64,000 bases of DNA from the NCBI RefSeq assembly GCF_900116115.1, contig NZ_FOZP01000004.1, positions 7,501 through 71,500 of the forward strand. The letters are read 5' to 3'. Source of the stretch: Lutibacter maritimus. GTDB lineage: Bacteria; Bacteroidota; Bacteroidia; Flavobacteriales; Flavobacteriaceae. Positions 50,294-61,231 of the stretch are shown in pieces. The position numbers were made by a program, and so were the translations under genes. Numbering within the stretch: position 1 is the stretch's first letter; every line of letters begins with the position of its first letter. Under the pieces are notes generated by a model. It saw nothing but the letters and a program-made list of their open reading frames with translations, made no database searches and was not told where the DNA came from.

Positions 50294-53200
50294 TTATTCT
50301 AAAATTTGATTGGTAAATTTATTGGTATATTGTGTTGGTGTTAATCCGTATTTTTTTTGGAAGCATTTGCTAAAATATTTTGGGTTTTTAAAACCCACTT
50401 TAAAGCATACTTGTGAAACATTAATTTTATTTTGTTCTAATAATTGAGCTGCTCTTTTTAATCTAAATTCTTGAATAAATTCATTTGGAGTAAAATTTGT
50501 CCAAGCTTTAACTTTTGTAAAGAGCAAAGTGCGACTCACTCCTAATTCTTCACAAAATAAAGGAATATCAAATAATTCATTTGATATATTGTCTTCCACT
50601 ATTTTAAAAGCCTTTTTAAGCAATTCTTCATCTAATGATGACACGGTAATTTCACTAGGTGTTAGAGTATCTTGACTAGAAAACTTGGTTTTTAACCGTT
50701 GGGTAGAATCGAGTAAATTTTTAATTCTTAATTTAAATTCTTTTAAGTTAAATGGTTTACTTATATAATCATCTGCTCCGCTTTCTAAACCTTCAACTTT
50801 ATAAATTAATGAAGTTCTTGAGGTTAATAATATTACTGGAATATGACTTGTTTTTAAATTTTCTTTTATAGTTGCACACAGTTCAGTACCAACCATTTCT
50901 GGCATTATAACATCACTTATTATTAAATCTGGTACAAATTTTAAAGCTTTTTTCATGGCAATTTTACCATTTTCAGCTTCTAAAATGTTATATTCTTTTT
51001 TTAACAAGTTTTTCATAAAAGATCTTAAAGGCTTGTTATCTTCTACTAATAAAATTGTAAATTTTTCCTGATTAATTTCAAAATCTGAAACATCTCCATC
51101 AATTACTATTTCAGGAACACTTAACTGTGATGCATACTGCGTGACATCATCACTAATTTTAAAATTGCTTAAAATTTCATTTTCAGAAAGATGCTCTTTA
51201 CCTAAAGGAAGTGTTACTTTAAAAATTACACCTTTAGTTTTTTTGTTTTTTACATTTATAGCTCCTTTATGTAGTTTTACAATGTTTTTGGCAATAGATA
51301 ACCCAATTCCAGTTCCTTTATTATAACTTTTTTGAGGATGGTTATGAATTGCTATTTCAAAAAAACGATCGAAAATTTTATCAATATATTCATCTGCAAT
51401 TCCTACACCTGTATCTTCAACTTCAATACAAATTTCATTTTTATGTTTAAAAACATTAAAATTAATGATTCCTCCTTCTGGGGTATACCTAAAAGCATTT
51501 GAAATTAAGTTATAAAAAACGCGTTCTAATTTATACCTATCATAATAAACCAATATTTCATCATCTGTAGAATTAAAAGTATAAGTGTAGCCACTGTCTT
51601 TAGCAAACTCGCTAAACGATAAAAATATTTCGTGTAAAAATTTTACAATATTACCTTCTGCAGCTTCTAATTTATATTGATTATTTTCAAGCTTGCGAAA
51701 ATCCATTAATCTATTAATTAATTGTAGTAAATGATTTGCGCTACCTTCAATTACCAATAACTTTTTATACATACTATTGCTTCCGTTGTAATTTGAAAGT
51801 ATTTGTTGCAACGGACCTAAAATTAAGGTTAATGGTGTTCTAAACTCGTGCGAAATATTTGTAAAAAATTGTAATTTTGAATTGTTAATTTCTTCACTTC
51901 TTTTTGTTTCAATATGTTCTAATTCTAATTCATGTTTTAATTTTGCCTTAGATTTCATTATCCACGCCAAACCATATAAACTTAATAGAATTAATAAAGT
52001 ATATAGCGCAAATGCCCAACCACTTTTCCAAGGGGCTGGTTTTACAACTATTTTTAAAGTTGTTGGTATGCTATTCCAAATCCCATCATTATTAGCTCCT
52101 TTAACTTCAAAAATATAAGTTCCTGCATTTTGAATTGTATAATTTGCTTCGGTATTTGTGGTTGTAACCCATTCATTTTGTAGCCCAACCAATCTATAAG
52201 CGTATTGGTTGTTATTTGAATTTACAAAATTGGGAATGGAGAAATTAATTGAAAAATTAGCTTTATCGTAACTTAATATTAGTGATTTGGTATAATTAAT
52301 TGTTTTATTTAAGATGCTTTGACTATCGCTTACATTAATTAATTCATTTTTAACAAAAAAGTTTGTTAATAGCACTTGAGGTGAATAGGTATTTACGGCA
52401 ATTTTTTTTGCATCAAAAAATGAAAATCCAGCCGGACCACCAAAGTAAAATCGATCATTTGCTGCTTTTAATGAAGCATTGTCATTAAACTCGTTACTTG
52501 CCAAACCATCTTTTTGATCGTAAATTATAGTTTTTTTAGTACTAGGATTATACTTAATAATTCCTTGGTTAGAGCTTAGCCAAAAATTATTTTCTGAATC
52601 TTCTTCAATTGCATGAATGGATATAATATTGGAATTTATATCATTAATATTTACTTTATCAAATGATTTTCCATTAAATAAAAATAATCCTTTTGCTTTT
52701 GTGCCTACCCAAATTTTCGCTTTACTATCTTCAAAAACAGAAAGAATATCATCTCCCGAAACAACTTCTTTATCAAAAAAGAAATGTGTTAAATTGTACT
52801 TGTTTTTGTTTAGTTTTGAATCTTTCAGTAAATTAAGTCCACTTTGGGTTCCTACCCAAATATTATTATTCTTATCAATTAAAATAGTTCTTACTCTTTT
52901 GTTTGACAGCGTATTATTAGCATTATTTTGAATTCCAACTTCTTCAAATAGCTTACTTTTAGTATCATATTTAATTAAACCTTTACCAAAAGTACCTAGC
53001 CACAAATAGTTATTTTCACCTTTTTTTATTGAATACACACCTGCTTGCTTCAATAATTCTTGTAATGTTTTTGAAATGCGATGGTTTTCAAATTTTTGTG
53101 TTTTAATATTATAAACTGAAATTCCACCTGTAAAAGTGCCAATCCATAACAATTCATTATTAGTAAGGCATAATGATTTTACGTTATCACTTGTTAACCC

Positions 53201-54400
53201 TGTTGCATTATCTGTGTTTATGTAACTAGCATTATTATTTTTGGTATTTATAATGGTAATTCCACCTCCTTCTGTACCAAAATATATATTTTCACCTTCT
53301 TTTTCTATTGAACTAATTACATCAAATCCCAACGCCATTTCGCCAGAATCTTCATTGATATTAGAAAAATTCACATTTGATATGTCCCAAAAATTAACAC
53401 CTTTATAATAGGTACCAATCCAAACAGATCCTTTTTTATCCGTAAATATTGATTTAACTTTTACAAGATCTAATGATTCATGATGTTTACTAGTAACTGT
53501 TTGCACAGTCCCACTATTATCAATTGTACAAACACCACTGTATGTTCCTACCCATAAAGTTCCATTTTTATCAATTGTTAAAGACCGAATATCAACATCC
53601 TTAATTTTTGTTAAATACGATGTAAACTTATTTAAAGTAGTATTATAATATAATAAACCATTTGATTTAGTGCCAACCCATAAATTACCTTTTACATCTT
53701 CAACAATATCTTGCACAAAAAAAGATTCCGTAGTATTATTTAACGCTATTTGCTGAAAATTGAATTTATCGTTTTTTCTATCTATTAATTTACAAATACC
53801 TTTTGCAGTACCTATGAAAATATTTCCATTTTTTAAGTGTAAAATACTTAAAACATAATTATCTGTTAAACTATTTTCTACTGAACTTGAACTTAATACA
53901 TTTAAAACTTTGTTTTTATCTTTATTTATAATAGACAAGCCATTAGAGGTTCCAACCCAAATTTCATTTTCAATTTCCTTTACACACCAAATTGTATTAT
54001 TATTTATGGTGTGTTTATTATTTGCGTGAAAATATTGTTTAAATGTATTACTTATCGGGTTAAAACAATTTAATCCGTTATATGTACCAACCCAAATATT
54101 TCCTTTAGCATCTTCTTCAATAGATAAAATATCATTATTACTTATTGATAAAGAATCATTTGGATTGTTTCTAAAAACTGTAAAGTTTGTTCCATCATAT
54201 TTATTTAATCCATCTCTAGTTCCAAACCACATTTGACCCAATGTATCTTGATGAATTGCTATAACAGAACTTTGTGAAAGACCATTAAATGTGGAAAAGT
54301 TTTTTAATCGAATTTTAGAAGTTTGACAAAAACCATCAATAAAAATAATTAACAATGCAACAATTAAAATATATTTTCTATTCATTAAAGGGTTATTCAA
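50294..54400 (-). CDS. Hybrid two-component system (HTCS) regulator of the PUL
   Basis: 1368 residues, one-protein sensor, kinase and transcription factor. Signal/anchor at the N-terminus (to about DGFCQ), then about 14 beta-propeller repeats of Reg_prop type (IWVGTYNGLNCF, IWCVKEIENEIWVGTSNGL and others), a Y_Y_Y domain at about 700-790 (YAYRLVGLQNEWV) and one helix at about 800-822. HisKA (FTNISHEFRTPLTLILG), HATPase (NLISNAFRYTPEGG, DTGVGI, GTGIGLSI), receiver (ILLVEDN, phospho-Asp in IISDVIMP) and AraC helix-turn-helix (LGVSRTLLFTKVK, VGFKNPKYFSKCFQ) follow. Senses oligosaccharide in the periplasm and activates the adjacent operon. Confidence 0.96.
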   Translation of the reverse strand: MNNPLMNRKYILIVALLIIFIDGFCQTSKIRLKNFSTFNGLSQSSVIAIHQDTLGQMWFGTRDGLNKYDGTNFTVFRNNPNDSLSISNNDILSIEEDAKGNIWVGTYNGLNCFNPISNTFKQYFHANNKHTINNNTIWCVKEIENEIWVGTSNGLSIINKDKNKVLNVLSSSSVENSLTDNYVLSILHLKNGNIFIGTAKGICKLIDRKNDKFNFQQIALNNTTESFFVQDIVEDVKGNLWVGTKSNGLLYYNTTLNKFTSYLTKIKDVDIRSLTIDKNGTLWVGTYSGVCTIDNSGTVQTVTSKHHESLDLVKVKSIFTDKKGSVWIGTYYKGVNFWDISNVNFSNINEDSGEMALGFDVISSIEKEGENIYFGTEGGGITIINTKNNNASYINTDNATGLTSDNVKSLCLTNNELLWIGTFTGGISVYNIKTQKFENHRISKTLQELLKQAGVYSIKKGENNYLWLGTFGKGLIKYDTKSKLFEEVGIQNNANNTLSNKRVRTILIDKNNNIWVGTQSGLNLLKDSKLNKNKYNLTHFFFDKEVVSGDDILSVFEDSKAKIWVGTKAKGLFLFNGKSFDKVNINDINSNIISIHAIEEDSENNFWLSSNQGIIKYNPSTKKTIIYDQKDGLASNEFNDNASLKAANDRFYFGGPAGFSFFDAKKIAVNTYSPQVLLTNFFVKNELINVSDSQSILNKTINYTKSLILSYDKANFSINFSIPNFVNSNNNQYAYRLVGLQNEWVTTTNTEANYTIQNAGTYIFEVKGANNDGIWNSIPTTLKIVVKPAPWKSGWAFALYTLLILLSLYGLAWIMKSKAKLKHELELEHIETKRSEEINNSKLQFFTNISHEFRTPLTLILGPLQQILSNYNGSNSMYKKLLVIEGSANHLLQLINRLMDFRKLENNQYKLEAAEGNIVKFLHEIFLSFSEFAKDSGYTYTFNSTDDEILVYYDRYKLERVFYNLISNAFRYTPEGGIINFNVFKHKNEICIEVEDTGVGIADEYIDKIFDRFFEIAIHNHPQKSYNKGTGIGLSIAKNIVKLHKGAINVKNKKTKGVIFKVTLPLGKEHLSENEILSNFKISDDVTQYASQLSVPEIVIDGDVSDFEINQEKFTILLVEDNKPLRSFMKNLLKKEYNILEAENGKIAMKKALKFVPDLIISDVIMPEMVGTELCATIKENLKTSHIPVILLTSRTSLIYKVEGLESGADDYISKPFNLKEFKLRIKNLLDSTQRLKTKFSSQDTLTPSEITVSSLDEELLKKAFKIVEDNISNELFDIPLFCEELGVSRTLLFTKVKAWTNFTPNEFIQEFRLKRAAQLLEQNKINVSQVCFKVGFKNPKYFSKCFQKKYGLTPTQYTNKFTNQILE

Positions 54401-54470
54401 TTTTTATAAAATAAATGAATTTTTGATAAACAGTTAAATTTAATGCTTTTATTGAATTCATATAAATATA

Positions 54471-56165
54471 TTACTTTTTAATTCTATTTTTTAATTGGTA
54501 ATTATACAATGAAGGCTCTAAATTTATTGGTAAATTTATAAATTCTTGATAGGAGTTTGGCTCATATCTTACAACAAAAGAGTGATTTCCATGCACTCCA
54601 ATAATTCTTGAAAAAGGGCCATCTTTCATCCCATTTAATTCTATAGGAACTTTTAAATCTAATTTACTAAAAAGTTGCACATTTAAATTCCAAAAAGTAC
54701 TATATGATCCGTGACTTGGTTTCCAATATCCTGCACCTCCTCCTGCAAACAAAGGATAGGTCTTATTTTCAAGTGGTGAAAGATGTACCGTAATATTATC
54801 AAATAAATTTTGATGATTTGCCCCAGAATGTTGATCTAAAACTGGATTTACAAACACTTCACATTGTTGATATACATTTTTAGTTGAAAATGTATTAAAA
54901 CTTAAAGGATGTATAGCTTTATTATAAACTCTTAAATTTTTTACTAACACATTATGTACGCCAGCCATTGCAACGGTATAATGTGCCAAATTTGAGCCTT
55001 GTGTAACTATATTTTGAATGGTAACATTTGCAATTTCTTCTGTTAAAATTCCACTTTCTGCATTCTCTATTACAATATCATTTACCCAACTATTAAAAAG
55101 TCGCGTTAAAAAAATACCGTTGTAGCCTTGCTCTACGTGATGTGCGACATATGGAGTACTTGGAAAAGTAATTTTAAAATGTTCTATACCAACTTCTTTT
55201 AAATGTTTCCATTCAACTAATTGTGCTTTGTAACTTGGTTTTATTGAAATTGTTAATGGCGATTTAATGGTTACTTTATTCTTGTTTATTGCAGTTATTT
55301 CTACTTGTTGACGAACTATTGGTAAGGTTGGAAAAGCCCAATGATGTGAACCAACTTTTACATTGGTGTTTTTATATAAATCTGTAATAATTGCTCCTTG
55401 TTCACCTTCTGTATTAAACAACTCGAGTTGAACAACATCACCTACATTTAATCCGTCTGTTTCAGAAACTTCTATAATATGTTCACCTCTTTTACCTTCA
55501 ACAACTTTTGCTAAAACAACTTGAGGAGTATCATATTTCCCTAAATAGGATTTTACGCGTTCACCTGGTACCTGAGTCCAAATAAACCCACCAGACCAAG
55601 CGTATTGCGAAAAAGGTAAATCAATATTATTTTCTTTTTCTATTTGGCGCTTATCAAACTCTACTAAATATTCACGAAGTTCATTTAACGATGCTGGGTT
55701 TTTAAAATACATCATTGGCCTTGGGCAAAAAATCTCTGTTCCTCCTTCTCCAGTTCCAGCTCCACGTAACACAAAATTACTTCGTTCTAAATATAAAACA
55801 GTACTTAAAATTAATTTACCTGCAGGCAACTGTAACACACCATTTCCTTGCACTTTATTTGCTGCCTCAATTGCTTTCAGCAAGCTTTTTGAATCATCTA
55901 GACCATCATTTGGGATCACTCCAAAATCGGTTGCTAAAATTATATTTTCTGATATTTTTGGAATTTGCTTTTCTCCAAATTGATATCCAGCAAAACTAAA
56001 ATCAGGTAAATAATTTTCAGTTGCAATTTTTTTATTGTTGATAATTTCAGGCAAATTTTGTGAAAATAGTTTTGTCTCATAATTAATAATAACAAAAAAA
56101 AGAATCCAATATTTAAGAATTATTTGCAAGTTAAAATTGATTGTGTTTTTAGTTTGTACCGTCAT
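54471..56165 (-). CDS. Secreted right-handed beta-helix protein, possible polysaccharide lyase
   Basis: 564 residues, N-terminal hydrophobic segment (about 10-32). The pectate-lyase-superfamily start is clear: TDFGVIPNDGLDDSKSLLKA, GNGVLQLPAGKLILSTVLY and NFVLRGAGTGEGGTEIF. Later parallel strands (ITIKSPLTISI, NDIVIENAESGILTEEIANV, TIQNIVTQGSNLAHY, VLVKNLRVYNKAIHPLSFN) form the helix. The family has DUF4955-like members and lyases; catalytic residues cannot be named. A lyase here would supply the unsaturated ends used by GH88. It lies upstream of the HTCS gene, same strand, 70 nt apart. Activity is inferred. Confidence 0.7.
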   Translation of the reverse strand: MTVQTKNTINFNLQIILKYWILFFVIINYETKLFSQNLPEIINNKKIATENYLPDFSFAGYQFGEKQIPKISENIILATDFGVIPNDGLDDSKSLLKAIEAANKVQGNGVLQLPAGKLILSTVLYLERSNFVLRGAGTGEGGTEIFCPRPMMYFKNPASLNELREYLVEFDKRQIEKENNIDLPFSQYAWSGGFIWTQVPGERVKSYLGKYDTPQVVLAKVVEGKRGEHIIEVSETDGLNVGDVVQLELFNTEGEQGAIITDLYKNTNVKVGSHHWAFPTLPIVRQQVEITAINKNKVTIKSPLTISIKPSYKAQLVEWKHLKEVGIEHFKITFPSTPYVAHHVEQGYNGIFLTRLFNSWVNDIVIENAESGILTEEIANVTIQNIVTQGSNLAHYTVAMAGVHNVLVKNLRVYNKAIHPLSFNTFSTKNVYQQCEVFVNPVLDQHSGANHQNLFDNITVHLSPLENKTYPLFAGGGAGYWKPSHGSYSTFWNLNVQLFSKLDLKVPIELNGMKDGPFSRIIGVHGNHSFVVRYEPNSYQEFINLPINLEPSLYNYQLKNRIKK

Positions 56166-56560
56166 AATTTAAACTTTAAGTACTATTTAATTTAGAATTT
56201 TAATTCATTTTAAAATTAGATACTTTATAGGTTCTAATTATCCTAAATTAGGTATAAAATTGTTCAACATAATTTTAATAGGAAAATAAAACTCTAACAC
56301 TATTAAACTAATAATGGATTCGACTTCAGTTATTATTGCAAATGAATTTAGGAGATAAAATACTATGGTTTGTGGTTTTTAATTTCCGACAACACAGAAG
56401 ACAATATTGTTCAAATGTTAAGAAAAATACAGATTTACAATAATTTTTCAATTAACTGATAAAAGTCATAGAATAACTTAAAAAATACAGATATTTTTAC
56501 ATCATAATTCAATTACTTAATCAGTTTAAGTAATGTTTTTGATTTTTTTAGTTAGTAGTA
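56166..56560. other. Gene-free 395-bp gap before the PUL
   Basis: AT-rich with no open frame of protein character. The only local symmetry seen is CCTAA-A-TTAGG at 56242-56252, about 80 nt before the beta-helix gene start, a possible operator half. Nothing else recognisable. Confidence 0.5.
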
Positions 56561-56562
56561 AA

Positions 56563-56594
56563 AAAAAAGAGAATTCGCCCGAATTCTCTTTTTT
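56563..56594 (-). terminator. Intrinsic terminator of the CBM48-like gene
   Basis: An A-run plus GAGAATTC (56563-56576) pairs with GAATTCTC plus a T run (56581-56594) around GCCC, 22 nt after the gene's stop. Confidence 0.85.
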
Positions 56595-56615
56595 TTATTT
56601 ATAACCGTTTTATTT

Positions 56616-56927
56616 TTAAACTATTACAACTGAATTTTCTTCAGATCCAACCCCACTATGAACATATTTATCAGCTTCCCAATCGTTTTCCCACTGCTTA
56701 CTATCTAATAAATATTTAAATTGATATTCTTTTTCAGTTTCTAAATCAATAGTAACTTTAAATGTTCCGTTTTTAAACTTTTTTAACTCAATTGCATCTT
56801 CAGATTTCCAATCGTTAAAATCTCCTAACAATTCTACTTTATTTGCCCCTTTTGCCTCTTCTTCTGAAATTAAAAAAGTTACCTTACAAACTGGCTTACT
56901 TTTTAAAAATTGCTTCTTTAAACTCAT
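56616..56927 (-). CDS. Small CBM48/AMPK glycogen-binding-domain protein
   Basis: 103 residues, cytoplasmic. A single early-set/CBM48 domain: CKVTFLISEEEAKGANKVEL then LLGDFNDWKSEDAIELKKF, KEYQFKYLLDSKQWENDWEA and DKYVHSGVGSEENSVVIV. The GDFNDW motif supplies the Trp that contacts alpha-glucan in AMPK-beta and isoamylase N-domains. It stands alone and is not part of the PUL. It may bind glycogen; no catalytic domain is present. Confidence 0.88.
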   Translation of the reverse strand: MSLKKQFLKSKPVCKVTFLISEEEAKGANKVELLGDFNDWKSEDAIELKKFKNGTFKVTIDLETEKEYQFKYLLDSKQWENDWEADKYVHSGVGSEENSVVIV

Positions 56928-57215
56928 AACTAAATTTTGTTAATATTATTAGCGACAAAATTGAATTAAAAAAACATAAAATTCCACAACATGTTTTTCT
57001 TATTTATATTTAATATTAACTTCGAAAACGTTTTAGACGCTTTATTAATGTTAAATTAACATATATTAAATTTTAATTACCTAAAAATCAATAACTAAGA
57101 AATTCAATACTATCTTTAATTTTATATTATTTACATATTTCACTCACAATTAACACTTTAAAAAATGAAATATTCAATTTTTTAATATGATTCTATTTAA
57201 ATATTCAATAACTTT

Positions 57216-57728
57216 ATGAAAATAAACCAAAACAAACTAATTATGGATAGTGATTTTAAAGTGTGCGTAAACGAAACTTTAGAGTATAAATTCAATAGTT
57301 CAAATCCTAATAAATTAGATGTAATTAAACTCTCTAACTCAGAATTTCACGTTTTAAAAAACAAAAAATCTTACAATATTCTCATAGAAAAAAATAACTT
57401 CTATTTGAAAGAATATACTATTTCTGTTAACTCCAATAGCTATCAAATAAAAATTTCTGACAAACTTGATATGCTTATAAAAGAAATGGGATTTCACAAT
57501 GGCTTATCAAAAAAAATAAACAACATAAAAGCACCAATGCCTGGCATTATATTAAATGTTTTAGTTAAAGAAAACCAACCAGTAAAAGAAGGTGAAACCA
57601 TTTTAATTTTAGAAGCTATGAAAATGGAAAATGCAATAACTTCACCTAAAGATGCAATTATAAAAAGCATTTCAATTTCTGCAAATCAAACTGTTGAAAA
57701 AGGACAACTTTTGTTAGAGTTTGCCTAA
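57216..57728 (+). CDS. Biotin carboxyl carrier subunit of an acyl-CoA carboxylase
   Basis: 170 residues. The C-terminal biotinyl domain has IKAPMPGIILNVLVKENQPV and the biotinylation site EAMKM (Lys 136). The first 95 residues resemble the N-terminal part of propionyl-CoA/pyruvate-type carriers. The start may also be the ATG at 57243 (MDSDFKV). It heads the carrier, biotin carboxylase, carboxyltransferase unit with short gaps (38 and 16 nt). The 288-bp gap upstream (56928-57215) is AT-rich without clear elements. Confidence 0.92.
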   Translation: MKINQNKLIMDSDFKVCVNETLEYKFNSSNPNKLDVIKLSNSEFHVLKNKKSYNILIEKNNFYLKEYTISVNSNSYQIKISDKLDMLIKEMGFHNGLSKKINNIKAPMPGIILNVLVKENQPVKEGETILILEAMKMENAITSPKDAIIKSISISANQTVEKGQLLLEFA

Positions 57729-57766
57729 ATTCATTTTTAATTATAACTTCATAAAATTCATTCATT

Positions 57767-59209
57767 ATGAAAAAAATATTAATTGCAAACAGAGGAGAAA
57801 TAGCAATTAGAGTTATGAAAACTGCAAAAAAAATGGGAATTAAAACTGTTGCCGTTTATTCTGAAGCAGATAGAAATGCTCCTCACGTTAGGTTTGCAGA
57901 CGAAGCTGTCTATATTGGAAAAGCTCCATCAAATAAATCGTATTTAGTTGGTGAGCGCATTATAAAAGAAGCCAAGAAATTACAAGTTGATGCCATTCAT
58001 CCTGGTTATGGTTTTTTAAGTGAAAATGCAAATTTTGCCGAACAAGTAGAAAAAAACAACCTCATTTTTATAGGTCCAGAATCCGAATCAATTAAAATTA
58101 TGGGAAGCAAATTAGCAGCTAAAGAAGCCGTTAAATCTTATAATATACCAATGGTTCCGGGAATAGACAAGGCTGTAACTAACCCAAAAGAAGCTATTGA
58201 AATAGCAAAAAAAATAGGCTTTCCAATTTTAATAAAAGCATCAGCAGGTGGCGGAGGTAAAGGCATGCGTATTGTAGAAAAAGAAGCCGATTTAGAAACA
58301 CAAATGAAACGAGCTATTAGCGAAGCAATTTCAGCTTTTGGAGATGGCTCCGTATTTGTTGAAAAATATATCACTTCTCCACGTCATATTGAAATCCAAA
58401 TTTTAGCTGATAACTACGGCAATACGCTTCATTTTTTCGAGAGAGAATGTAGCATACAACGTCGTCATCAAAAAGTTATTGAAGAAGCTCCTTCATCTAT
58501 TTTAACTCCTAAAATACGTCAAAAAATGGGAGATGCAGCTATAAAAGTTGCGAAGGCTTGTAATTATATTGGAGCTGGAACTGTTGAATTTTTAATGGAT
58601 GCTAATTTAAACTTTTACTTTCTTGAAATGAATACCAGATTACAAGTAGAGCATCCTGTAACCGAATTAATTACAGGCGTAGATTTGGTAGAACTTCAAA
58701 TTAAAATTGCAAGAGGAGAAAAATTAACTATAAAACAAGAAGACTTAAAAATAAATGGTCACGCACTTGAGTTGCGCGTTTATGCAGAAGATTCTATGAA
58801 CAATTTTTTACCAAGTGTAGGTACGTTAAATACTTATCAATTACCTGTTGGAGAAGGAATTAGAGTAGATAATGGTTTTGAAGCTGGAATGGAAATTCCT
58901 ATCTATTATGATCCAATGATATCAAAATTAATAACTTACGGAAAAACCAGAGAAGAAGCCATTGAACGTATGATTGGCGCTATTGACAATTATAAAATTG
59001 TTGGAGTCAAAACAACATTGCCTTTCGGAAAATTTGTTTGTCAACACGAAGCTTTTAAATCTGGAAATTTTAATACACATTTTGTTAAAAAATATTATTC
59101 AGCAGCTAAACTTCAAAAAGAAATTGAAGATGAAGCTAAAATTGCTGCTGAAATGGCCTTAAAAATATATCTTGAAGAGCAAAAAATCTTAAAAATTCCT
59201 TTAACCTAA
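57767..59209 (+). CDS. accC: Biotin carboxylase subunit of the acyl-CoA carboxylase
   Basis: Carboxylates biotin on the carrier with bicarbonate and ATP. 480 residues. It starts [23 protein letters not shown]-grasp segments are [57 protein letters not shown], and [19 protein letters not shown] (metal-binding Glu). The C-terminal domain begins [13 protein letters not shown]. Fits acetyl- or propionyl-CoA carboxylase. The last about 25 residues are a lysine-rich extension. Confidence 0.94.
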   Translation: MKKILIANRGEIAIRVMKTAKKMGIKTVAVYSEADRNAPHVRFADEAVYIGKAPSNKSYLVGERIIKEAKKLQVDAIHPGYGFLSENANFAEQVEKNNLIFIGPESESIKIMGSKLAAKEAVKSYNIPMVPGIDKAVTNPKEAIEIAKKIGFPILIKASAGGGGKGMRIVEKEADLETQMKRAISEAISAFGDGSVFVEKYITSPRHIEIQILADNYGNTLHFFERECSIQRRHQKVIEEAPSSILTPKIRQKMGDAAIKVAKACNYIGAGTVEFLMDANLNFYFLEMNTRLQVEHPVTELITGVDLVELQIKIARGEKLTIKQEDLKINGHALELRVYAEDSMNNFLPSVGTLNTYQLPVGEGIRVDNGFEAGMEIPIYYDPMISKLITYGKTREEAIERMIGAIDNYKIVGVKTTLPFGKFVCQHEAFKSGNFNTHFVKKYYSAAKLQKEIEDEAKIAAEMALKIYLEEQKILKIPLT

Positions 59210-59225
59210 TTTAAAATACCATACT

Positions 59226-60767
59226 ATGGAATCTAAAATTGAAAAATTAAATAGTAGAATTGCTTTAGCATATTTAGGTGGTGGAGAAGCTAGAATAGAA
59301 AAACAACACGCCAAAAAAAAATTAACAGCTAGAGAACGCATCCATTATTTATTAGATGAAAATTCTTTTGAAGAAATGGGTGTTTTAGTAACACATAGAT
59401 GTACCGATTTTGGCATGGAAGATCATTTAATTTTTGGAGATGGAGTTGTTACAGGTTACGGAACAATTAATGGAAGATTGGTATATGTTTTTGCACAAGA
59501 TTTTACTGTTTTTGGTGGAGCTCTATCGGAATCTCATGCCGAAAAAATTTGTAAAATTATGGATCAGGCAGTTAAAGTTGGCGCTCCAATAATTGGTTTA
59601 AATGACTCTGGAGGTGCAAGAATTCAAGAAGGTGTACGCTCTTTAGGTGGTTATGCCGATATTTTTTTTAGAAACGTTCAAGCATCAGGGGTAATTCCAC
59701 AACTTTCCGCAATTATGGGACCTTGCGCTGGTGGAGCTGTTTATTCACCAGCTATGACAGATTTCACCATAATGGTAGAAGAAACAAGTTATATGTTTGT
59801 AACAGGTCCAAACGTAGTTAAAACCGTTACAAATGAAGAAGTTACATCAGAAGAATTAGGAGGTGCTAGTACACACTCAACAAAATCTGGAGTAGCTCAT
59901 TTAACATCCTCAAATGATATTGAATGTTTAAATGATATTAAAAAACTACTCAGCTACATCCCACAAAACAATAGAGAAACAACAAAAAAAATACCTTTTG
60001 AAATTAAAGATGAGTTACGCGAAGAACTAGAAAATTTAGTTCCTGAAAATACCAACAAGCCATATGATATGCACCATGTAATTCACGGAATTATTGATGA
60101 AAATTCTTTCTTTGAAATTCAAAAAGATTATGCTGAAAACATTATTGTCGGTTTTGCAAGATTAGCAGGAAGAAGTATTGGAATAGTAGCAAATCAGCCA
60201 ATGCAATTGGCAGGTTGTTTAGATGCAAATAGCTCTATAAAAGGCGCTAGATTTACACGCTTTTGCGATTGTTTTAATATTCCATTATTAGTATTAGTAG
60301 ATGTTCCCGGATTTTTACCTGGCACAGATCAAGAATGGAATGGTATTATTAAAAATGGCGCAAAATTATTATATGCTTTAAGTGAAGCAACAGTGCCAAG
60401 AATTACTGTTATAACCAGAAAAGCCTATGGCGGAGCTTACGATGTTATGAATTCTAAACATATTGGTGCTGATATGAATTTTGCTTGGCCAACTGCTGAA
60501 ATTGCCGTTATGGGGGCAAAAGGTGCTGCTGAAATTATATTTAAAAAGGAAATAAAAGAAGCTGAAAACCCTGAACAAAAATTGAAAGAAAAAGAAGCAG
60601 AATATGCTTTTAAATTTGCCGACCCATACAGAGCTGCACGACGTGGTTTTATTGATGAAGTTATTTATCCAAAAAACACAAGAAGAAAATTAATAAAAGC
60701 ATTTCAAATGCTTGAGGGAAAAGAAATTGTTAGGCCCAATAGAAAACATGGAAATATTCCATTATAA
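59226..60767 (+). CDS. Acyl-CoA (probably propionyl-CoA) carboxylase carboxyltransferase subunit
   Basis: Transfers carboxyl from biotin to the acyl-CoA. 513 residues, one fused carboxyltransferase chain as in PccB/MmdA. Segments: [80 protein letters not shown] (oxyanion Gly-Gly), then [20 protein letters not shown] and [34 protein letters not shown]. The fused form plus dedicated carrier argue for propionyl-CoA to methylmalonyl-CoA. A sodium-pumping decarboxylase is less likely because no membrane beta subunit is linked. Confidence 0.92.
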   Translation: MESKIEKLNSRIALAYLGGGEARIEKQHAKKKLTARERIHYLLDENSFEEMGVLVTHRCTDFGMEDHLIFGDGVVTGYGTINGRLVYVFAQDFTVFGGALSESHAEKICKIMDQAVKVGAPIIGLNDSGGARIQEGVRSLGGYADIFFRNVQASGVIPQLSAIMGPCAGGAVYSPAMTDFTIMVEETSYMFVTGPNVVKTVTNEEVTSEELGGASTHSTKSGVAHLTSSNDIECLNDIKKLLSYIPQNNRETTKKIPFEIKDELREELENLVPENTNKPYDMHHVIHGIIDENSFFEIQKDYAENIIVGFARLAGRSIGIVANQPMQLAGCLDANSSIKGARFTRFCDCFNIPLLVLVDVPGFLPGTDQEWNGIIKNGAKLLYALSEATVPRITVITRKAYGGAYDVMNSKHIGADMNFAWPTAEIAVMGAKGAAEIIFKKEIKEAENPEQKLKEKEAEYAFKFADPYRAARRGFIDEVIYPKNTRRKLIKAFQMLEGKEIVRPNRKHGNIPL

Positions 60768-60782
60768 AATGCTTTAAAATAA

Positions 60783-60814
60783 AAAAAACCTCAAAATTAA
60801 TTTTGAGATTTTTT
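60783..60814 (+). terminator. Intrinsic terminator of the carboxylase operon
   Basis: CTCAAAA (60790-60796) pairs with TTTTGAG (60801-60807) around TTAA, extended by A-T pairs after one C-A mismatch, ending in a T run. Confidence 0.75.
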
Positions 60815-60910
60815 TGTAAGTATTCTTTAATTTTATCGTCTAATATTTAAAGGGTTACATCTTTTTCATTTTTAATTTATGATGTTCTTTTGGTTAGGTA
60901 ACTCTTTTAG

Positions 60911-60938
60911 AAAAGTCAACATTTGCATGTTGACTTTT
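60911..60938 (-). terminator. Intrinsic terminator of tpiA-prmA-clpS
   Basis: AAAAGTCAACA (60911-60921) pairs perfectly with TGTTGACTTTT (60928-60938). It abuts the clpS stop at 60940. Confidence 0.85.
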
Positions 60939-60939
60939 T

Positions 60940-61215
60940 TTATATAATTTCTGCAGATAAACCTTTTGTTAAAAGTTGAATACAACGTGGTTTTAAATCT
61001 TTATATTCACCAGTTTTAACGGTACATTTACCTTTATAATGAACCAAGATTGCGCATTGTTCTGCTTGCTCTAATGTGTGATCACAAATTTCTATTAATG
61101 AATCTATCACATGGTCAAATGTATTAACATCATCATTAAACAATACAATTTCATTTTGAATTGTTTCTTTTTCTAAAACATCAACCTCTTCCTGTATTTT
61201 TCTTTGTGTACTCAT
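60940..61215 (-). CDS. clpS: ATP-dependent Clp protease adaptor ClpS
   Basis: Delivers N-degron substrates to ClpAP/ClpCP. 91 residues. The conserved core EIVLFNDDVNTFDHVIDSLI contains the NDD of the N-degron pocket, followed by HTLEQAEQCAILVHYKGKCT and the C-terminal LKPRCIQLLTKGLSAEI. The N-terminal extension (about 20 residues) contacts the Clp ATPase. It starts 16 nt after prmA ends. Confidence 0.95.
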   Translation of the reverse strand: MSTQRKIQEEVDVLEKETIQNEIVLFNDDVNTFDHVIDSLIEICDHTLEQAEQCAILVHYKGKCTVKTGEYKDLKPRCIQLLTKGLSAEII

Positions 61216-61231
61216 TTTGCTAAGCTAAAAA

